Shown here piece by piece: positions 1 to 11,641 of a stretch of DNA of 64,000 bases (position 1 is its first letter; every line of letters starts with the position of its first letter). This stretch comes from Pseudoscleropodium purum. Taxonomy: Eukaryota > Streptophyta > Bryopsida > Hypnales > Brachytheciaceae. The DNA is taken from assembly GCA_963969395.1 (NCBI GenBank), contig OZ017795.1, forward strand, positions 11,284,001-11,348,000. Direction: 5' to 3'. A program made the translations under genes and the position numbers. Below the pieces are notes generated by a model. The model was not told the origin of the DNA. It did not search any database and saw nothing but the letters and a program-made list of their open reading frames with translations.

Positions 1-59
1 AGGTGGCTAGTTTGTTGCTCAGATATACTCAGAAATTTTGATTTTAAATCCATTGTTAA

Positions 60-262
60 CTTAACTTACTGCAGTGCATCTTTTGGGTGCACAGGCACAG
101 TAGTGGCTCTGATTCCAAGATCAGGACGCCGTCTTCAGTTGTTGTGTTTTTCCTTCCCGCCAGGCCACTTGTGTCTGGCTGGCGCTTGGTCTTGTACTTT
201 GCCCCTTACAATGAAAATTTGTTTCATTTGTTTAAAAATTAAAAAAATAATAATTTATGTAC
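60..262 (+). mobile_element. 3' end of a decayed LINE (non-LTR retrotransposon)
   Basis: The stretch is richer in GC than its surroundings and ends in ACAATGAAAATTTGTTTCAT followed by TTGTTT and an A-rich tail. The same terminal block (ATGAAATTCCGTTTCATTTG in its clearest form) recurs at 676-714, 23414-23483 and 24392-24433, each time next to a homopolymer A or T run on the side expected for a poly(A) tail. One of those copies is flanked by a 10-bp target duplication. This is how 5'-truncated LINE copies look. No reverse transcriptase can be read here; the left limit is a guess from base composition. Confidence 0.5.
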
Positions 263-675
263 CTGGAGAGCACCCCCCCAATAAGTTAAGTTGATGACAA
301 ATACAATCAATCAATCATCTGCTGCTCTCAGAAGCACTTGGCAGTTAAGGACTGTTACCTTATGTTGACTCACTGTGGCCCATTCGAAGAAGAGTCTGTC
401 TGCACATCTGTCTGTCTGTTAGTCTGCATTTGTCATGTTGACTATATTATCAGAGACAGACAGACTTCTCCATTTTGTCAAATAAATTAATGATCATGTT
501 TCAACTGCTGCGTCACCTAATGTTAAATAAGTACCAACCTTGCAGTTGTTAGGATTTGAGATGAATCTCCCATGACACCGAGAAAACACACATCTATGAT
601 AAATTATGTGTCAAAGGAAGGGCCTTCAATATACGAGCACCTCCAATGCAAAGATGAGAACAAGAATAGTATGGT

Positions 676-714
676 AAAAAAAATTTGAAACAAATGAAAG
701 GGAATTTCATTGCA
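676..714 (-). mobile_element. Short LINE 3'-end fragment, minus strand
   Basis: An A-rich run then TTTGAAACAAATGAAAGGGA and ATTTCATTGCA, which is the reverse complement of the LINE 3' terminus seen at 205-240. I could not find a convincing flanking duplication. Confidence 0.4.
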
Positions 715-777
715 AAATAAAAAAAATCAGTATTGAGATTTTGAAATGGAGGGAAACAAACCTCATTCGCTTTTGGC

Positions 778-1606
778 GACTTTTAAGAAAAACTAAGTTA
801 TTGACCCCATGCAAAGTTGGTGATCTAAACTTCAAATGGGTCTTAATTTGTGCATTATAAAAAGAAGGAGAAGAAAAGATTTTATATATATTTTTAAAAA
901 GTTTTTAAACAAAAAGGGGAGTTATTATTTATTGGCACACCTAATAAAGGTTGAAAAGGTATGACAATTATGACTTTTCGTATTGTGAGCCAACTTGCAA
1001 GCTCTTCATATTTTGCTAAAATATTTTGCCAAATTGTTGGGCTAGGGATGGAAATTGGTGGGGCTAGGACTAAAGAGAGATCAATGCTAGTTGCATTGGA
1101 GCATATTTGTTTAGTTGTCGCATCATTATGACATTGGTATGCTAGTTCCCAATTAGACTAGAGATACTCTAACACACGTACCTCTGACATGCTTTAACAC
1201 AAATTGACTTTTGAAAAAAACTAAGTTATTGACCCTATGCAAAGTTGGTGATCCAAACTTCAAATGGACTTCAATTTGTGCATTACCAAAAAAAAAAGAG
1301 GAAAAGATTTTATATATATTTTTTTACAAAGTTTTTAGGCAAAAAAGGGGAATTCTTATTTATTGGCACATCTAAAAAAGCTTGAAAGGGTATGACAATT
1401 ATGACTTCTCCTATTGTGAGCCAACTTACAAGGTTTTTCATATTTTGCCAAGTTGTTGGGCTAGGGATGGAAAATGGTGGGGCTAGAAATAAAGAGAGAT
1501 CAATGCCATAGTTTGCATTGGAGCATATTTGTTTTGTTGCCCCATCATTATGACATTGGCATGCTAGTTCTCAATTGGACTAGAGATGCTTTGACACACA
1601 TTGCCT
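778..1606. repeat. Imperfect tandem duplication, two units of about 400-425 bp
   Basis: Unit 1 runs about 778-1204 and unit 2 about 1206-1606. Shared landmarks in the same order are CTAAGTTATTGACCC (793 and 1221), GCAAAGTTGGTGATC, TATTGTGAGCCAACTT, GGGCTAGGGATGGAAA and ATGCTAGTTC (1139 and 1561). Spacing is 428 bp at the left and 422 bp at the right, so only small indels separate them. No open frame is shared, so this is not a duplicated gene. Confidence 0.85.
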
Positions 1607-2355
1607 CCAATCAAGAATTGTAAGTACTCATACAATAGGATACAAGTGAAAATGACATTTTGCATTCCCAAGGAAAAAATTTCACTACTACCAACTTTGA
1701 TAGTGTTCCAAAGGCTGAAAAATTATTTATTTGTCATGAATCTTTTACATGAGATCACCTCTACAATAATAGAATATGCAATAAATGTAGAAGTCAAAAG
1801 ATTCACAAAAATGGAGATATTCTAAATCCACCAACATTTGTAGTTGTGAGAATGATTTTAAAGACGTACTAAAAATGTTGATGTAACCTAGACGCTTCAT
1901 GCTTCCAAAGTGAAATTATCCATCTTACACAATTCTTTAACTCAAAAGGTTCTCAAAAAAAATCAATGACATCAAAAATCTAGAAGTGTCCACTTGTTTC
2001 ATCTAAAAGAATGCACTTGTTTAAAAATTGTGTACCATACATACACGAAGAAATTTTCTTCTTATGAATATTACAAAGAGTGGGATGTGATGAAGGACAA
2101 GTGTTGGTAATGAATGAATGTTTACTTAAGTGGAGAGATGAAAGGCTTTGAAAATACATGACAATTGAGTGACAAATGATGGGTGACTGAGCAAAGGCCT
2201 AAATTATTTGAGAGAGGTTTTTGAATTGGTGTTTAATTTGCTTCATTTTTGACTAATTTTAGCTTTATTTTAGACTTTTGTTTTTAATATGCTCACATAA
2301 TTTGCTAAGGATTGGTGCTAAAAAGGTTAAAGAGAGTTAGAGAGAGTTGGAGGGT

Positions 2356-2590
2356 TGCTATTATGTGAGCATAGGAGTGTGAGCCTATGAGCCTAGGATA
2401 CCACACACTTATATTATAGGTGTATATATTATAAAAAACGTCTATAATTATAGGATATATATTTTACATATGCATATTATAGGTGTTTTTGATACATACA
2501 CCTTCTATAGAGTGTGGTATCTATATTATAGGTACCTATATTGTAGGCTCAATGCTCACAAGTTCGCATTCTTAGGCTCACATACTAGCA
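2356..2590. mobile_element. Foldback (long inverted repeat) element
   Basis: The left arm starts TGCTATTATGTGAGC and the right arm, read on the minus strand, starts TGCTAGTATGTGAGC. The arms stay related inward (GAGCCTA blocks, then GATACCACAC against the GTGTGGTATC at about 2512-2521), so most of the 235 bp can fold into one imperfect hairpin. It has no coding capacity. This is typical of a foldback or long-TIR non-autonomous DNA element; I could not identify a target duplication or a superfamily. Confidence 0.7.
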
Positions 2591-3592
2591 CTGTTGGAAA
2601 GAGTTGTTACTAGATATTCCAATAACATTTTGGGGGATCTAATTAGCATTGTGAAATTTGTAGACTTAGGTAATTTCAAATGAATCTTGTAGTCACATTA
2701 TAGGTTTGAATGACGCAAGGATTACATGAGTCACGATTGTAGCTATTGTTGAAATCCCTAGTAGAACAATTTAGAGGTTGATTAAGAAATTCAAGAAGAT
2801 GGAACTTCCCCATACAAACCCTGTAGTTAACGATTTAAGAAGCTTAGTAATAGAGATGTTTGTACTATTGTACAATTCTCAAGAACTCACCATTGCTCTT
2901 TGCTTTCACATATTACTAGTGTTTGCCCTCAAGTGCTTAATCTCAAGTGAATAGAAGTACTATTTATAGTGCCTTATACAAAAGTGCCATTTTTAGCTAA
3001 ATTGATGTCCAAAAAATTCACATGTCTTAGTAGTTGACTTTTGCACAAAAGTATTGTTGATGGAGTGTAGGTGTGTTGTTTGAACAAATGAGTCTACTTT
3101 TGAATTTGGCAAAAAATTCTAGAAAAATTCATGTTTGGAGAACTACATGTGAATGCTATTCAACAAGTTGTATAGTTTCTACTTTTAAATAAGGATGGGC
3201 TTTTTTGATAATTTGGAGAGCAATTTTTGGAGGACAAAAGTTGAGCCTTGTCTTTATGTCTAATGATTGATGTTGTGCTAAGGATTTTGTGGAATTGGTC
3301 TATGATGGCCAATTGCTTCATTTTATGAATAAAATTTCACATAAATTGCTTGTAGAAGATGATGTGACTATCCATCAAAATAAATAATGTGAAAAATAGA
3401 AAAAAAATCTACTTTAGTGATAAGCTCACTTGGCCCTCAAACTCTCCCGATATCTAGAAACTTAGGAGACTTAAAGTTAATTATTGAAAGAGAGTAAAGG
3501 TCAATTGGTAGTACAAAGCTCCTTGATTTATGCCATTCTATGACCTTTAGGTTACAAACAACAATTGAGGCTAATGGAGAACATATACATTG

Positions 3593-3640
<48 letters not shown>

Positions 3641-4918
3641 TTTTTTACCTCTAAATTTGATACACATGTTATTAATGTAAAAGTCGTCTCATGCAAAAAA
3701 AATTATAATAATTGAATAATTTTTTAGCCCTCATGATAGTGTCAAAGTTAGCAATAGTGAAAAAATTTCCCATAGGAATGCAAAAATGTCATTTTTGCTT
3801 ATACCCTATTGTACATTGGCTTTCCAAGAAGATTTTATTGATTTATCCACCATTGCCACTAGAAGGACAATATTTGAACAATATTCATTTGTAGAAGCCA
3901 CTACATAGTAGGAATACAAAAAATGGGTAATTGCAACTTGTACCATTTAGTTTTCTTTGTATAATGTTGAATACAATTGATTTTTTTTTGTCTTGCATAG
4001 TTAACATTCAATACTTACACAATCTCAATCAAGCATACCAAATTTTAGTTTCAAAAAAGCAAAACTCCATTTTGGATGAACTCTTTTATTTAATTTTCAT
4101 GGATTTACATGAGAAGTCATTAAAAACCATTGGTGATGATTTTTATAAAATTGAGTACAAAAATCATAAGAAAACATCCATATACACATCTTTCCTTCAA
4201 CAAGCATCTCCAAAAAAAATTATAGATATTTTAATGTTGGAATGACAATGCCCTAATTTTGGAAAATAGAATTTTTTTTATTGTTATTAAAGTATTGAAT
4301 AGCAAGTCTGATACTTATTATTGTAAAATGATTAAGATGAAATTATTTGGAAAATATTGATCTAGTATGTTGAAAAACATCACTGTAAGAATCCCATGTG
4401 TTTTTTGATGCATTTTTGTAAACATTCACTCGTTATTATGTTAATAATAATGTTAAACATAATATCTTGATGTTATATTTGACGTTATTATTAGCATGAA
4501 AACAAGTAGATGCCTACAAAAATGCGTAAAAAAATTTGGGGTTCTTAATGTATATTAACATTATTGACACCCTATCTAAAGCCTCATTCAATCATGAGAA
4601 CCTTAATACAAACAACAAAGTGACTTAAGCGTTGAGTTTCAAAGGAGATTAAAATAGACCTAACCATTTGTGCAATCAAGTTGTAAATCCAACCATTTAA
4701 CAATGGCATTTTATCAAAAATCTTTGAGCACATGTTAAATAAATTAGATTAATTTTGAAGATGCGAGTCCCATTTCTTCCCCCTATAAAATATTTGACCA
4801 ATGGGTGCTGGACTTGCTAATTAGCAACAACTATGTTGATTATTGGTGTACTTACCTTATTGCAATTTCAAAGACTTTAATTATTCTCTACCACACTACC
4901 CCTCTAGGTGGGATATAT
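2591..4918. other. AT-rich intergenic DNA, no gene seen
   Basis: Only short AT-driven frames occur here; the frame at 3931-4245 shows no recognisable motif. The one structured item is the microsatellite at 3593-3637. Confidence 0.6.
3593..3637. repeat. Compound (AT)n(GT)n microsatellite
   Basis: A run of alternating AT switches directly into alternating GT with no interruption. Confidence 0.95.
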
Positions 4919-6146
4919 ATTAGCCCTTAATTTCTAAACGATCAAGCTGTGTCTTTTGGCAATATAGCAATTTATATTTTTTTCTTTAAGAATAATTTTC
5001 AAACAATATGGGGACAAGGATTTATCTTTCGAGGCCCAACAAAAAATTCATAACTCTTGATTACATGGTTAAAAAGTTATTCTATGATATGTAGTTTTTT
5101 CTTTAGCTAGGCAATCTAGATAGATAAGAAGAAATTACTTTTTTAAGGAAAAAAAATTTGAAATTTATTTTAAAGATATATATATATATATATATATATG
5201 AAAAGCTTTGAATCATTTCATTTTGATAAATGAGATAAAAGTTATGAGGAATTTTAGTTTATGGATTTTCTAGTTTGAAATAAACTTTGAAGTCCTTTAT
5301 TTAATTCAATTTTCAAAAATTTTGAAATAAAATAAAATTAGAAGATGTAGATTGTTTATTACAACATTACAACCATTGGAATTGGCATTTTTAAAAATTT
5401 CATTACCAAAATCTTAACAATTTAGTATTTTGAATCATTCTCTATTTTTTTCCTAACTACTATTATTTTCCTAAATACTATACAATTCCAAATCATTAGA
5501 AGATTTTTGGGGCCTTTGGATGCCTATGAGTTATCACAACCTGTGAACGTAGGAAACAAGTTCAATATAGTGGTCTAACGTAGCCAAGCCCCTGCTACGT
5601 CATTGACCAAATAAATAAAAAATTAAATTTTTTTTTGCATTTGGAGACTAATTTCTTCTTTAATTTTAAATTTTAAATTTTTTATGAAAAAGAAAATTCT
5701 AACAATGGGCCGTTCCCCTCGTTGTAGGGAACAACTGCGGGGGAACAGGCCTGAAACAGGCTTCTGGACCCCCCAAAACTCTTCTAATGGATTTGAATTT
5801 TTTTCAAGCATGTAGCTTACTTGCTTTGGAGAATGAATCCAAAGAAGCACCATCATATTGGACATTTTTTTTATACAAATGTAACTATGGGAAGTACAAT
5901 GCCTTGTTTTTTTTGCAGGGCTAGCCAAGAGTAAATTGTGTCAATTCAAACATTGATATCTTGCAATTCACATGGCAAAAATTTCTCAAATTTTTTCCAT
6001 ATCTTCTCAAACTAGTGTATTGCACGATCCTATGGTTATATGTATCCAAAAGTGTTTTTTTTCCTAAATTTTGGTACTTATATAAGAAATGGTAGTTTTG
6101 GTGCATTTTTGGTAAAAACATAGTCAAGGAACTTTAGGGGTTAAAT
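4919..6146 (-). mobile_element. TIR-family element, copy A (minus strand), carrying a nested insertion
   Basis: Read on the minus strand this begins TTTAACCCCTAAAG and matches, block by block, the copies at 15011-15877 and 60486-61492: an AAACCATTTCTTATA-like start, a GGTCACATTTGTATGAAA-type block, a TTGTACAACATACAAG-type block, then CTCATAACTTTTAT and AAAGCTTT near the far end. The far terminus (about 4919) is worn. A (TA)n run at 5176-5199 sits where the sister copies also carry TA repeats. The block from 5494 to 5789 is missing from the sister copies and is a separate nested element. There is no transposase, so it is non-autonomous. Confidence 0.65.
5494..5789. mobile_element. 296-bp non-autonomous TIR element nested in copy A
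   Basis: Ends are CATTAGAAGATTTTTGGGG on the left and, on the minus strand, CATTAGAAGAGTTTTGGGGG on the right; weaker similarity continues to about 30 bp. The flanks CCAAAT and GATTTG join to give exactly the sequence in the sister repeat near 60.83 kb (minus strand), so that copy is an empty site. No target duplication is visible when the ends are set this way. The interior is GC-richer than the host repeat and contains no transposase. The superfamily is unclear. Confidence 0.75.
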
Positions 6147-6862
6147 AAAATTTACTTGCCTAGAGGGAAACCCAAAAGGGTCTACAAAGGGAAATAAAAA
6201 AATAAAAACTTCCTTGAATCAAGTTATGGTCTTGTTGATTGCCCAGAGTTTGTACATTCATGGCATGCAAAAGTGAATAGTATAAATTGTATTTTTGACT
6301 TTACAACCTACATGTAGTGCTTGGCAAGCCAAATTCATTATTGAAGTGGATCCAATAGGTTGAAATATTCCTCCAAAACATACCAAAATCACTTTTTGTC
6401 AACAATTCTCTCAAAAACAAGCCGCTACACTAGGATTGACTAATTTATTGCAAGGGAGCCAATCCATTTTTGACCGGGGACCATTCTTGTTATATAGGCA
6501 ACACTATTTTCAATCAACACAAGAAAGCAAGAGATTAATTATGGCACAATTTCCAATGCAATTGTGGCACATTACAATTGGCTATAGTCTTGGTTGATTT
6601 TGCAACCAACCCGTGGTTGAAAATAGGAAGACCTATATGACAAGAATAGGTTGAATAAAATCTTCAACTAAATTTTTTTATAGTAATTAAATTCTAAGAA
6701 AGAAAATTTTGAATAAACATAAAATCCTTCTAAACTCTATTTATATACATGGAAAAATGTCACCTATTCAAGAAAACAATGCTCCATATATGCAAAATTG
6801 TTTATATCTTAAACGCTAAGGTAGACGTTTGTTTGATGGATGATATGGAATCAAATTGTATA

Positions 6863-7010
6863 GGACAAAAGTACAACTATTCATCCTCAAAATTTGTTTT
6901 GGAAAGGGAAGATCTTTTGCAGTAGTTTGACTTGCAATGACTGCTTTTGCAATTTCGGAGGCTATTGATTCACACGATAATAGAAAAATGATGATTTTGA
7001 GGTCACCCCT
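6863..7010. repeat. Dispersed repeat, copy 1 (partner at 37253-37412)
   Basis: Starts GGACAAAAGTACAACTATTC and shares with the partner the blocks CTATTCATCCTC, CAGTAGTTTGACTT and TGATTC-CAC-G-TA-TAGAAAATGA-GATTT in the same order. Similarity stops abruptly after about 150 bp. Beyond it, 7011-7300 is GC-richer unique-looking sequence with a 60-codon minus frame that I do not recognise. It is probably a transposable-element terminus, class unknown. Confidence 0.6.
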
Positions 7011-7300
7011 TCGGCATGTAAGGGTTTAAGTGTCCGGAAATAGGTCGTCAGCTCCCTTATGTCCTGGTAGCTTCTGGCTATGGCCAAATTGCCAAGCCTC
7101 CTCCCCTGTGGCCCGCAGTGGTCAAACCCCAGTCCCCCACCCATTCAGTGTGTCCCCATTCATGCCAAGTACCTGAAGAGTGACACCGAATTCGGGCCTG
7201 TCAGCATCTGCGTGTTAACTTGGCTTCACTTCACGTGAGGTAATGAGGTTAACTTACTAAGCTTACTTCCTCTCCTCTCTTCTTGGGCTCCAACATCAAT

Positions 7301-8739
7301 TCCCAAAGGTAGTCAGTCCATGTTGTGTTTGACTTTAGGAACAAAAGCATATCATTTGTTCAACACACACACACCCCAAAAAAAACAAAAAACAAAAAAA
7401 ACAAAAAGCCTGTGACTGTGTTGTGCTCTGCTGTTGCTCCTCATCATGGGCCATGTTTTTGTGCTTTAGCCTATAAGTAACTCTCTGCACAACATGTCTT
7501 AGCAACACATTGTTGTAGGATTTGTGGTTTATCCAGAAAAGCGCGGGGTTCCTGGCTGTAGTAAGTGTTTATGAAAAGAAAAGAAAAAGAAGATTCCCTA
7601 AAAAGGCTAACCCTCACACCTAAACCAACAAATAATCCAACTAAAGTAGTTTCTCACAAACTAGTTTCAAATTCACTCTTAACCTCAACCTCCAATTCTG
7701 TCAGCCACAATAGTACTTGAAACCCTCTCAAGTTTGCATATTGTGCCTTCTCAACTCAAAAGAATAATCCTCTCCACGATCTAAAGAAAAAAAAAACAAT
7801 TCTCATAAAAAGAATACACAAATTTGTCAACACAACAACAACCCAAGCAAAAAAATAATCTCAAATTCAAGTTTGTAAAACCTCCAAAAAGTACAAGAGA
7901 AAGAGAGTCAAAACCAAATCCCCCAATGCCATGATTCCAAAGATGGAAGCCCAGCCACTAAATACCCATAGGAGGGTTATGAGGCGGCAAACAATATGGT
8001 TGTAATGCCCAAACCTTGATCTCCTGATGAGCCAACTCCAAGATCTAACCTCCCAACGAGGCTAAACCCCAAAAGAGACTAATATAAAAAAGAAGCTAAC
8101 CACCTAACCAACCTCAACAATAGTAAGATGCCTAAATTTACATAGTAGACGGCCCACATCACGACAACATCTTTTGTTACCAACATGTCTCGGCAACATG
8201 TCTTATGTTAGCAAATATGAATTGGAGGGCAAGTAAGCAAACCAAGGAAGAAATGGAGACTCCAAATCCAAGTTATATTTATGGTAGATACACTCAAACG
8301 TGCCTCTGACCTTGAATTGCCATCTACACTATATGTACATCTCTTTCAAAGTCAGTTTTCAGTTTTGTACTTATGTGGAAAAAATGCTTTTAGAAACAAA
8401 CTTTGTTCCTTGACAACTTTTGCATACAATATCCAAATGGCACATTCTTTGGTGTGTTGGAACCTCCTTTCACTTGCCAACAAGAATATATGAAAATCTA
8501 ACTAGGCTAATATTAGAAAATAGGCTCAGTAGCTAAAAGTGGTAGTTTAGGGAGTACCTACTTTAATTCTTGCAAAAAAAGAGATTGGAGTTTTTTGGAC
8601 ACAAGAATTTTGGACATATTATAGTATTGGCATCCTTGTTGATGAGGAATGGATGGGATGATTGTGTTAGAGATTGAACTACAGACCAATTTTTATATTT
8701 TTTTCCCCATTTTTTATGAAGTGCCAAAGTGGTGATATA
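7301..8739. other. Intergenic DNA, no gene seen
   Basis: Contains an A/C-rich simple stretch at 7363-7406 (CACACA then A-runs split by C) and a C-rich, G-poor segment to about 8150. No exon, RNA gene or repeat partner recognised. Confidence 0.5.
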
Positions 8740-8757
8740 AAATGTTATAGTGGTGCT

Positions 8758-8860
8758 CTAAATTTCAACATTAATCCATACATTGAATAGAAAATATCAC
8801 ATTAGCATATATCACATATTTATAATTATGTTTTCATCCACAATTTGGTAATTACATCCA
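8758..8860. repeat. Dispersed repeat, copy 1 (partner at 53085-53180)
   Basis: Shares with the partner the block ATTGAATAGAAAATATCACA followed by TTAG, CATATCACATATT, ATAATT and TGTTTTCATCCA, in direct orientation. No coding content. Confidence 0.6.
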
Positions 8861-10015
8861 AGATTTTTTTAATTTTAAATTTATTGGCAAAAAACTTCAT
8901 GGTTTGTTATCATTTTTTGCCAAATTAAATTTTATTTTGTGAAATTTGGCACTATAAAGCTAAAAAAAGCCATACTATGAATCCATAACAAATTATTTAA
9001 TTAGTCATAAGGTAGAATTGTCCAATACCACCATTTACCCAATTTTACCACCTACAAGTTCTTCCCATTCCTGTCATTGGGTCCATCTATTACCACAATC
9101 ATACTAATTCATTATCGTGATGGCAATGCACTGGAGAGTGGACACATCAGCCCATGCTTCAACAATGGTTTGATCATGCTTCAACAAGGTTCTATTCACA
9201 GTTTTATATTTCAACTTTGAAAAATCACAAAAAATTCAATTCTTGTCAAAATGTCCTCATTCTTTTTGTGATTGACTTCTCTCAAACAATTCAATCTTTG
9301 AAAAATATGAGAGCTCATAAATAACTTCTTCAAAGTACCTAGATTGCAAATATGTATGGTAATGGATAGTTCTACCTTAGTAGTTTCAAAGTCACCGTTG
9401 TGATTATTATGTTGTTGACAAATAGTAAGCTACCTTAGCTTCCTAACAATGTGATCAAAAAATAAATAATTAAAAAGGTGCCTCTATTTTTGAAAAGTTA
9501 ATGATCTTTTATATATAGAGAGAAAGAGAGAGATTTTATAATTGTGAAAATAGCAACAACTATCCAAAAATTATGCACAAAAATTAGGTCATTAATTTTC
9601 TAAAAATTGAGACACTTTAGATGCAAAAAATAAATAATTAAAAAAGTGTTTGATTTTTTATATAGAAAAAAAATTTATTTGTAAAATTGCAACTTGCATT
9701 CAATTCATAGAAATTCACCTTGGTCCATATAATCTTGCATCTCTTCTTAGTCAATAATTGTAAGTATGCATTGCAAAGTCTTTCACCTTGCCATTTTGAC
9801 TGTTTTAAAGCATAATCTCTTGCAAACAAAGCATATGTCTTACAACAAACCTTGACACTTGACACACAAGGTAGAAAGTTTAGGATTTGGAGGTCAATAC
9901 AAGGGTTTAAATAAATGTAGCTACCTTAGACGAAAGTAGTAGCAACCACCCAAAAATTGTAAGAACAATTTGGATGAATGCCTAAATTATTTTTATTATA
10001 TTTTAAAACTATTCA

Positions 10016-10238
10016 TATTTAATCAGGGTTGACAGGACGGTCGGACGTCCGGGACATCCGAACGCGGACGCCGTCCGCCCCGTCCGCCCGTCCACCCATC
10101 CGTCCGCCTGTCCACCCCGCCCTGTCCGCCCACGTCCGCCCGCCTTCCGACAGCGGGAAGGACGCTGCGTCCGCTGGCGTCCAGGTTACGGACGCTATTT
10201 TAAGGCGGACGTAGAGATTCATCAACCCTGTATTTAAT
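10016..10238. mobile_element. GC-rich non-autonomous hAT element (MITE) with 8-bp target duplication
   Basis: The element proper is 10024-10230 (207 bp). Its ends are CAGGGTTGA (10024-10032) and TCAACCCTG (10222-10230), perfect 9-bp inverted repeats of hAT type. It is flanked on both sides by the identical 8 bp TATTTAAT (10016-10023 and 10231-10238), the duplication length expected of hAT transposases. The interior is extraordinary for this AT-rich region: a dense run of CGTCCGCC/GTCCGCC words between about 10070 and 10145. Open frames on both strands here are composition artefacts. A transposase from elsewhere in the genome would have mobilised it. Confidence 0.93.
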
Positions 10239-11593
10239 AGATTCTTATTTAACATTGTCTAACTATTTTTAGCACTTCAAATAATTATTAGGTACCAAGT
10301 TGCTTAAGTTGCCCCAAAGCTACAATATATATTGAAGTTTGTCTATGGACCTCCAAGGGTTCAACAAAATTATCAAAATAGTACTCACTACATATATACA
10401 TACTTTTTGGAAATTAACCCCTATTTTGACCAATATATTTAGAGGCCCCAAATAGCTTCAAAATACTTGTCCTCAAAGTAAGGTCAAAATCTTCATTGAT
10501 ATTGATATTTTAACAAATTCAACTATAGGATCCTTTGGTTGATTTTGTTCAAGTACATTGTCCCAAAATTTTAAAATAAATATCTCCATCAATTTCAAGT
10601 TCAACGTACCTAAACTTCAAAATGTAAGCTTTTCTAGCCTTTTTAAAAGGTGAAATTTTGTCTTCCAGCATTTTAACACGACCTAATTAACAAACTGTTT
10701 ATTCATATGTTTCTTTTGTTCATATTTTTCTTTTAGTGCCCTTGCTATTGTTCTCAGATTCAAAGACTTCAAAGTGGAATTTTGCCCATTTTGCTCCAAT
10801 ATGGTCACCGTCCATGAACTTGAGGGCAAAATTAAATTGGCAGTCTACAGAAGATTCTAGTGGATGGTGACCATCTCTGAACATCAAAAGGTCACAGGTA
10901 ACTTACAGCATTGCGTGAGGCATGTTCCCCCAAATCATATCTAAGTTATGAGGCCTCAATGTTCCACTTGCACTTGACATAAAACACTGTAACATATTCC
11001 ATTAAAATATGCACACATACAGCATAAGATAGTATTCTGATTGCAAATTGGATTTGGTACTCTGGAGCTTTTTATTCATGGTTATTTTTTAGAATAATTT
11101 TTATAAAAATAAAAACGTTGAACTCTATCTTTGAATGAGAGGAAATTAAATCCTACAGAAAATAACTACAGAGAGCCTCACCAACCTGGAACCGATTTTT
11201 CATTGATAAGTTAGCCCCAAGATGAGCACCATGTCCATCAGTAGTAGGTCAAAAAACCAACCATTTAAGGTCTGGAACTGATTTTTTGGGAGGTGAAACT
11301 TCTTGAAATGCTTTTTAGTAAATTTTCCTTGAAAGACAACTGAAATTGGCATCTAATCCAAGTTGTTTCATATTTTTTTGGAGCTTTGTGGAATTAGTTA
11401 CAAATTTTTGAAGTTTGAAAAAAGTGATCATTTGTGGTCATCAAAAGCAACCACCTCCTGAAATGTGCATATTTGGTACATTGAAGAAAGCAAAATGTAC
11501 CTCTGACTCATGTTTGCTTTTAATGCGCAGTCGAAGTTCGAGCCTCCTACCTTACCCAATCCGCAAATAATAATTGCCAATCCAGAGGAACTA
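10239..11593. other. AT-rich intergenic DNA, no gene seen
   Basis: No supported exon. A 14-bp inverted repeat with one mismatch (ATGGTCACCGTCCA at 10801-10814, TGGATGGTGACCAT at 10861-10874) could form a hairpin. Confidence 0.5.
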
Positions 11594-11641
11594 TACAGTG
11601 CCAATTACAGTGTCCATTACAGTATCGACTGCAGTATCCGC
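11594..11641. repeat. 12-bp tandem repeat, four units
   Basis: Successive units are TACAGTGCCAAT, TACAGTGTCCAT, TACAGTATCGAC and TGCAGTATCCGC, with no gap between them. The surrounding 200 bp is GC-richer than the neighbourhood but holds no recognisable gene. Confidence 0.8.

Noticed and set aside
10019..10255. Overlapping open frames on both strands in the GC-rich block
   Set aside because: They lie inside the hAT element and arise from CGTCC repeats.
11520..11560. Possible tRNA B-box (GTTCGAGCC)
   Set aside because: No matching A-box, acceptor stem or cloverleaf can be formed around it.
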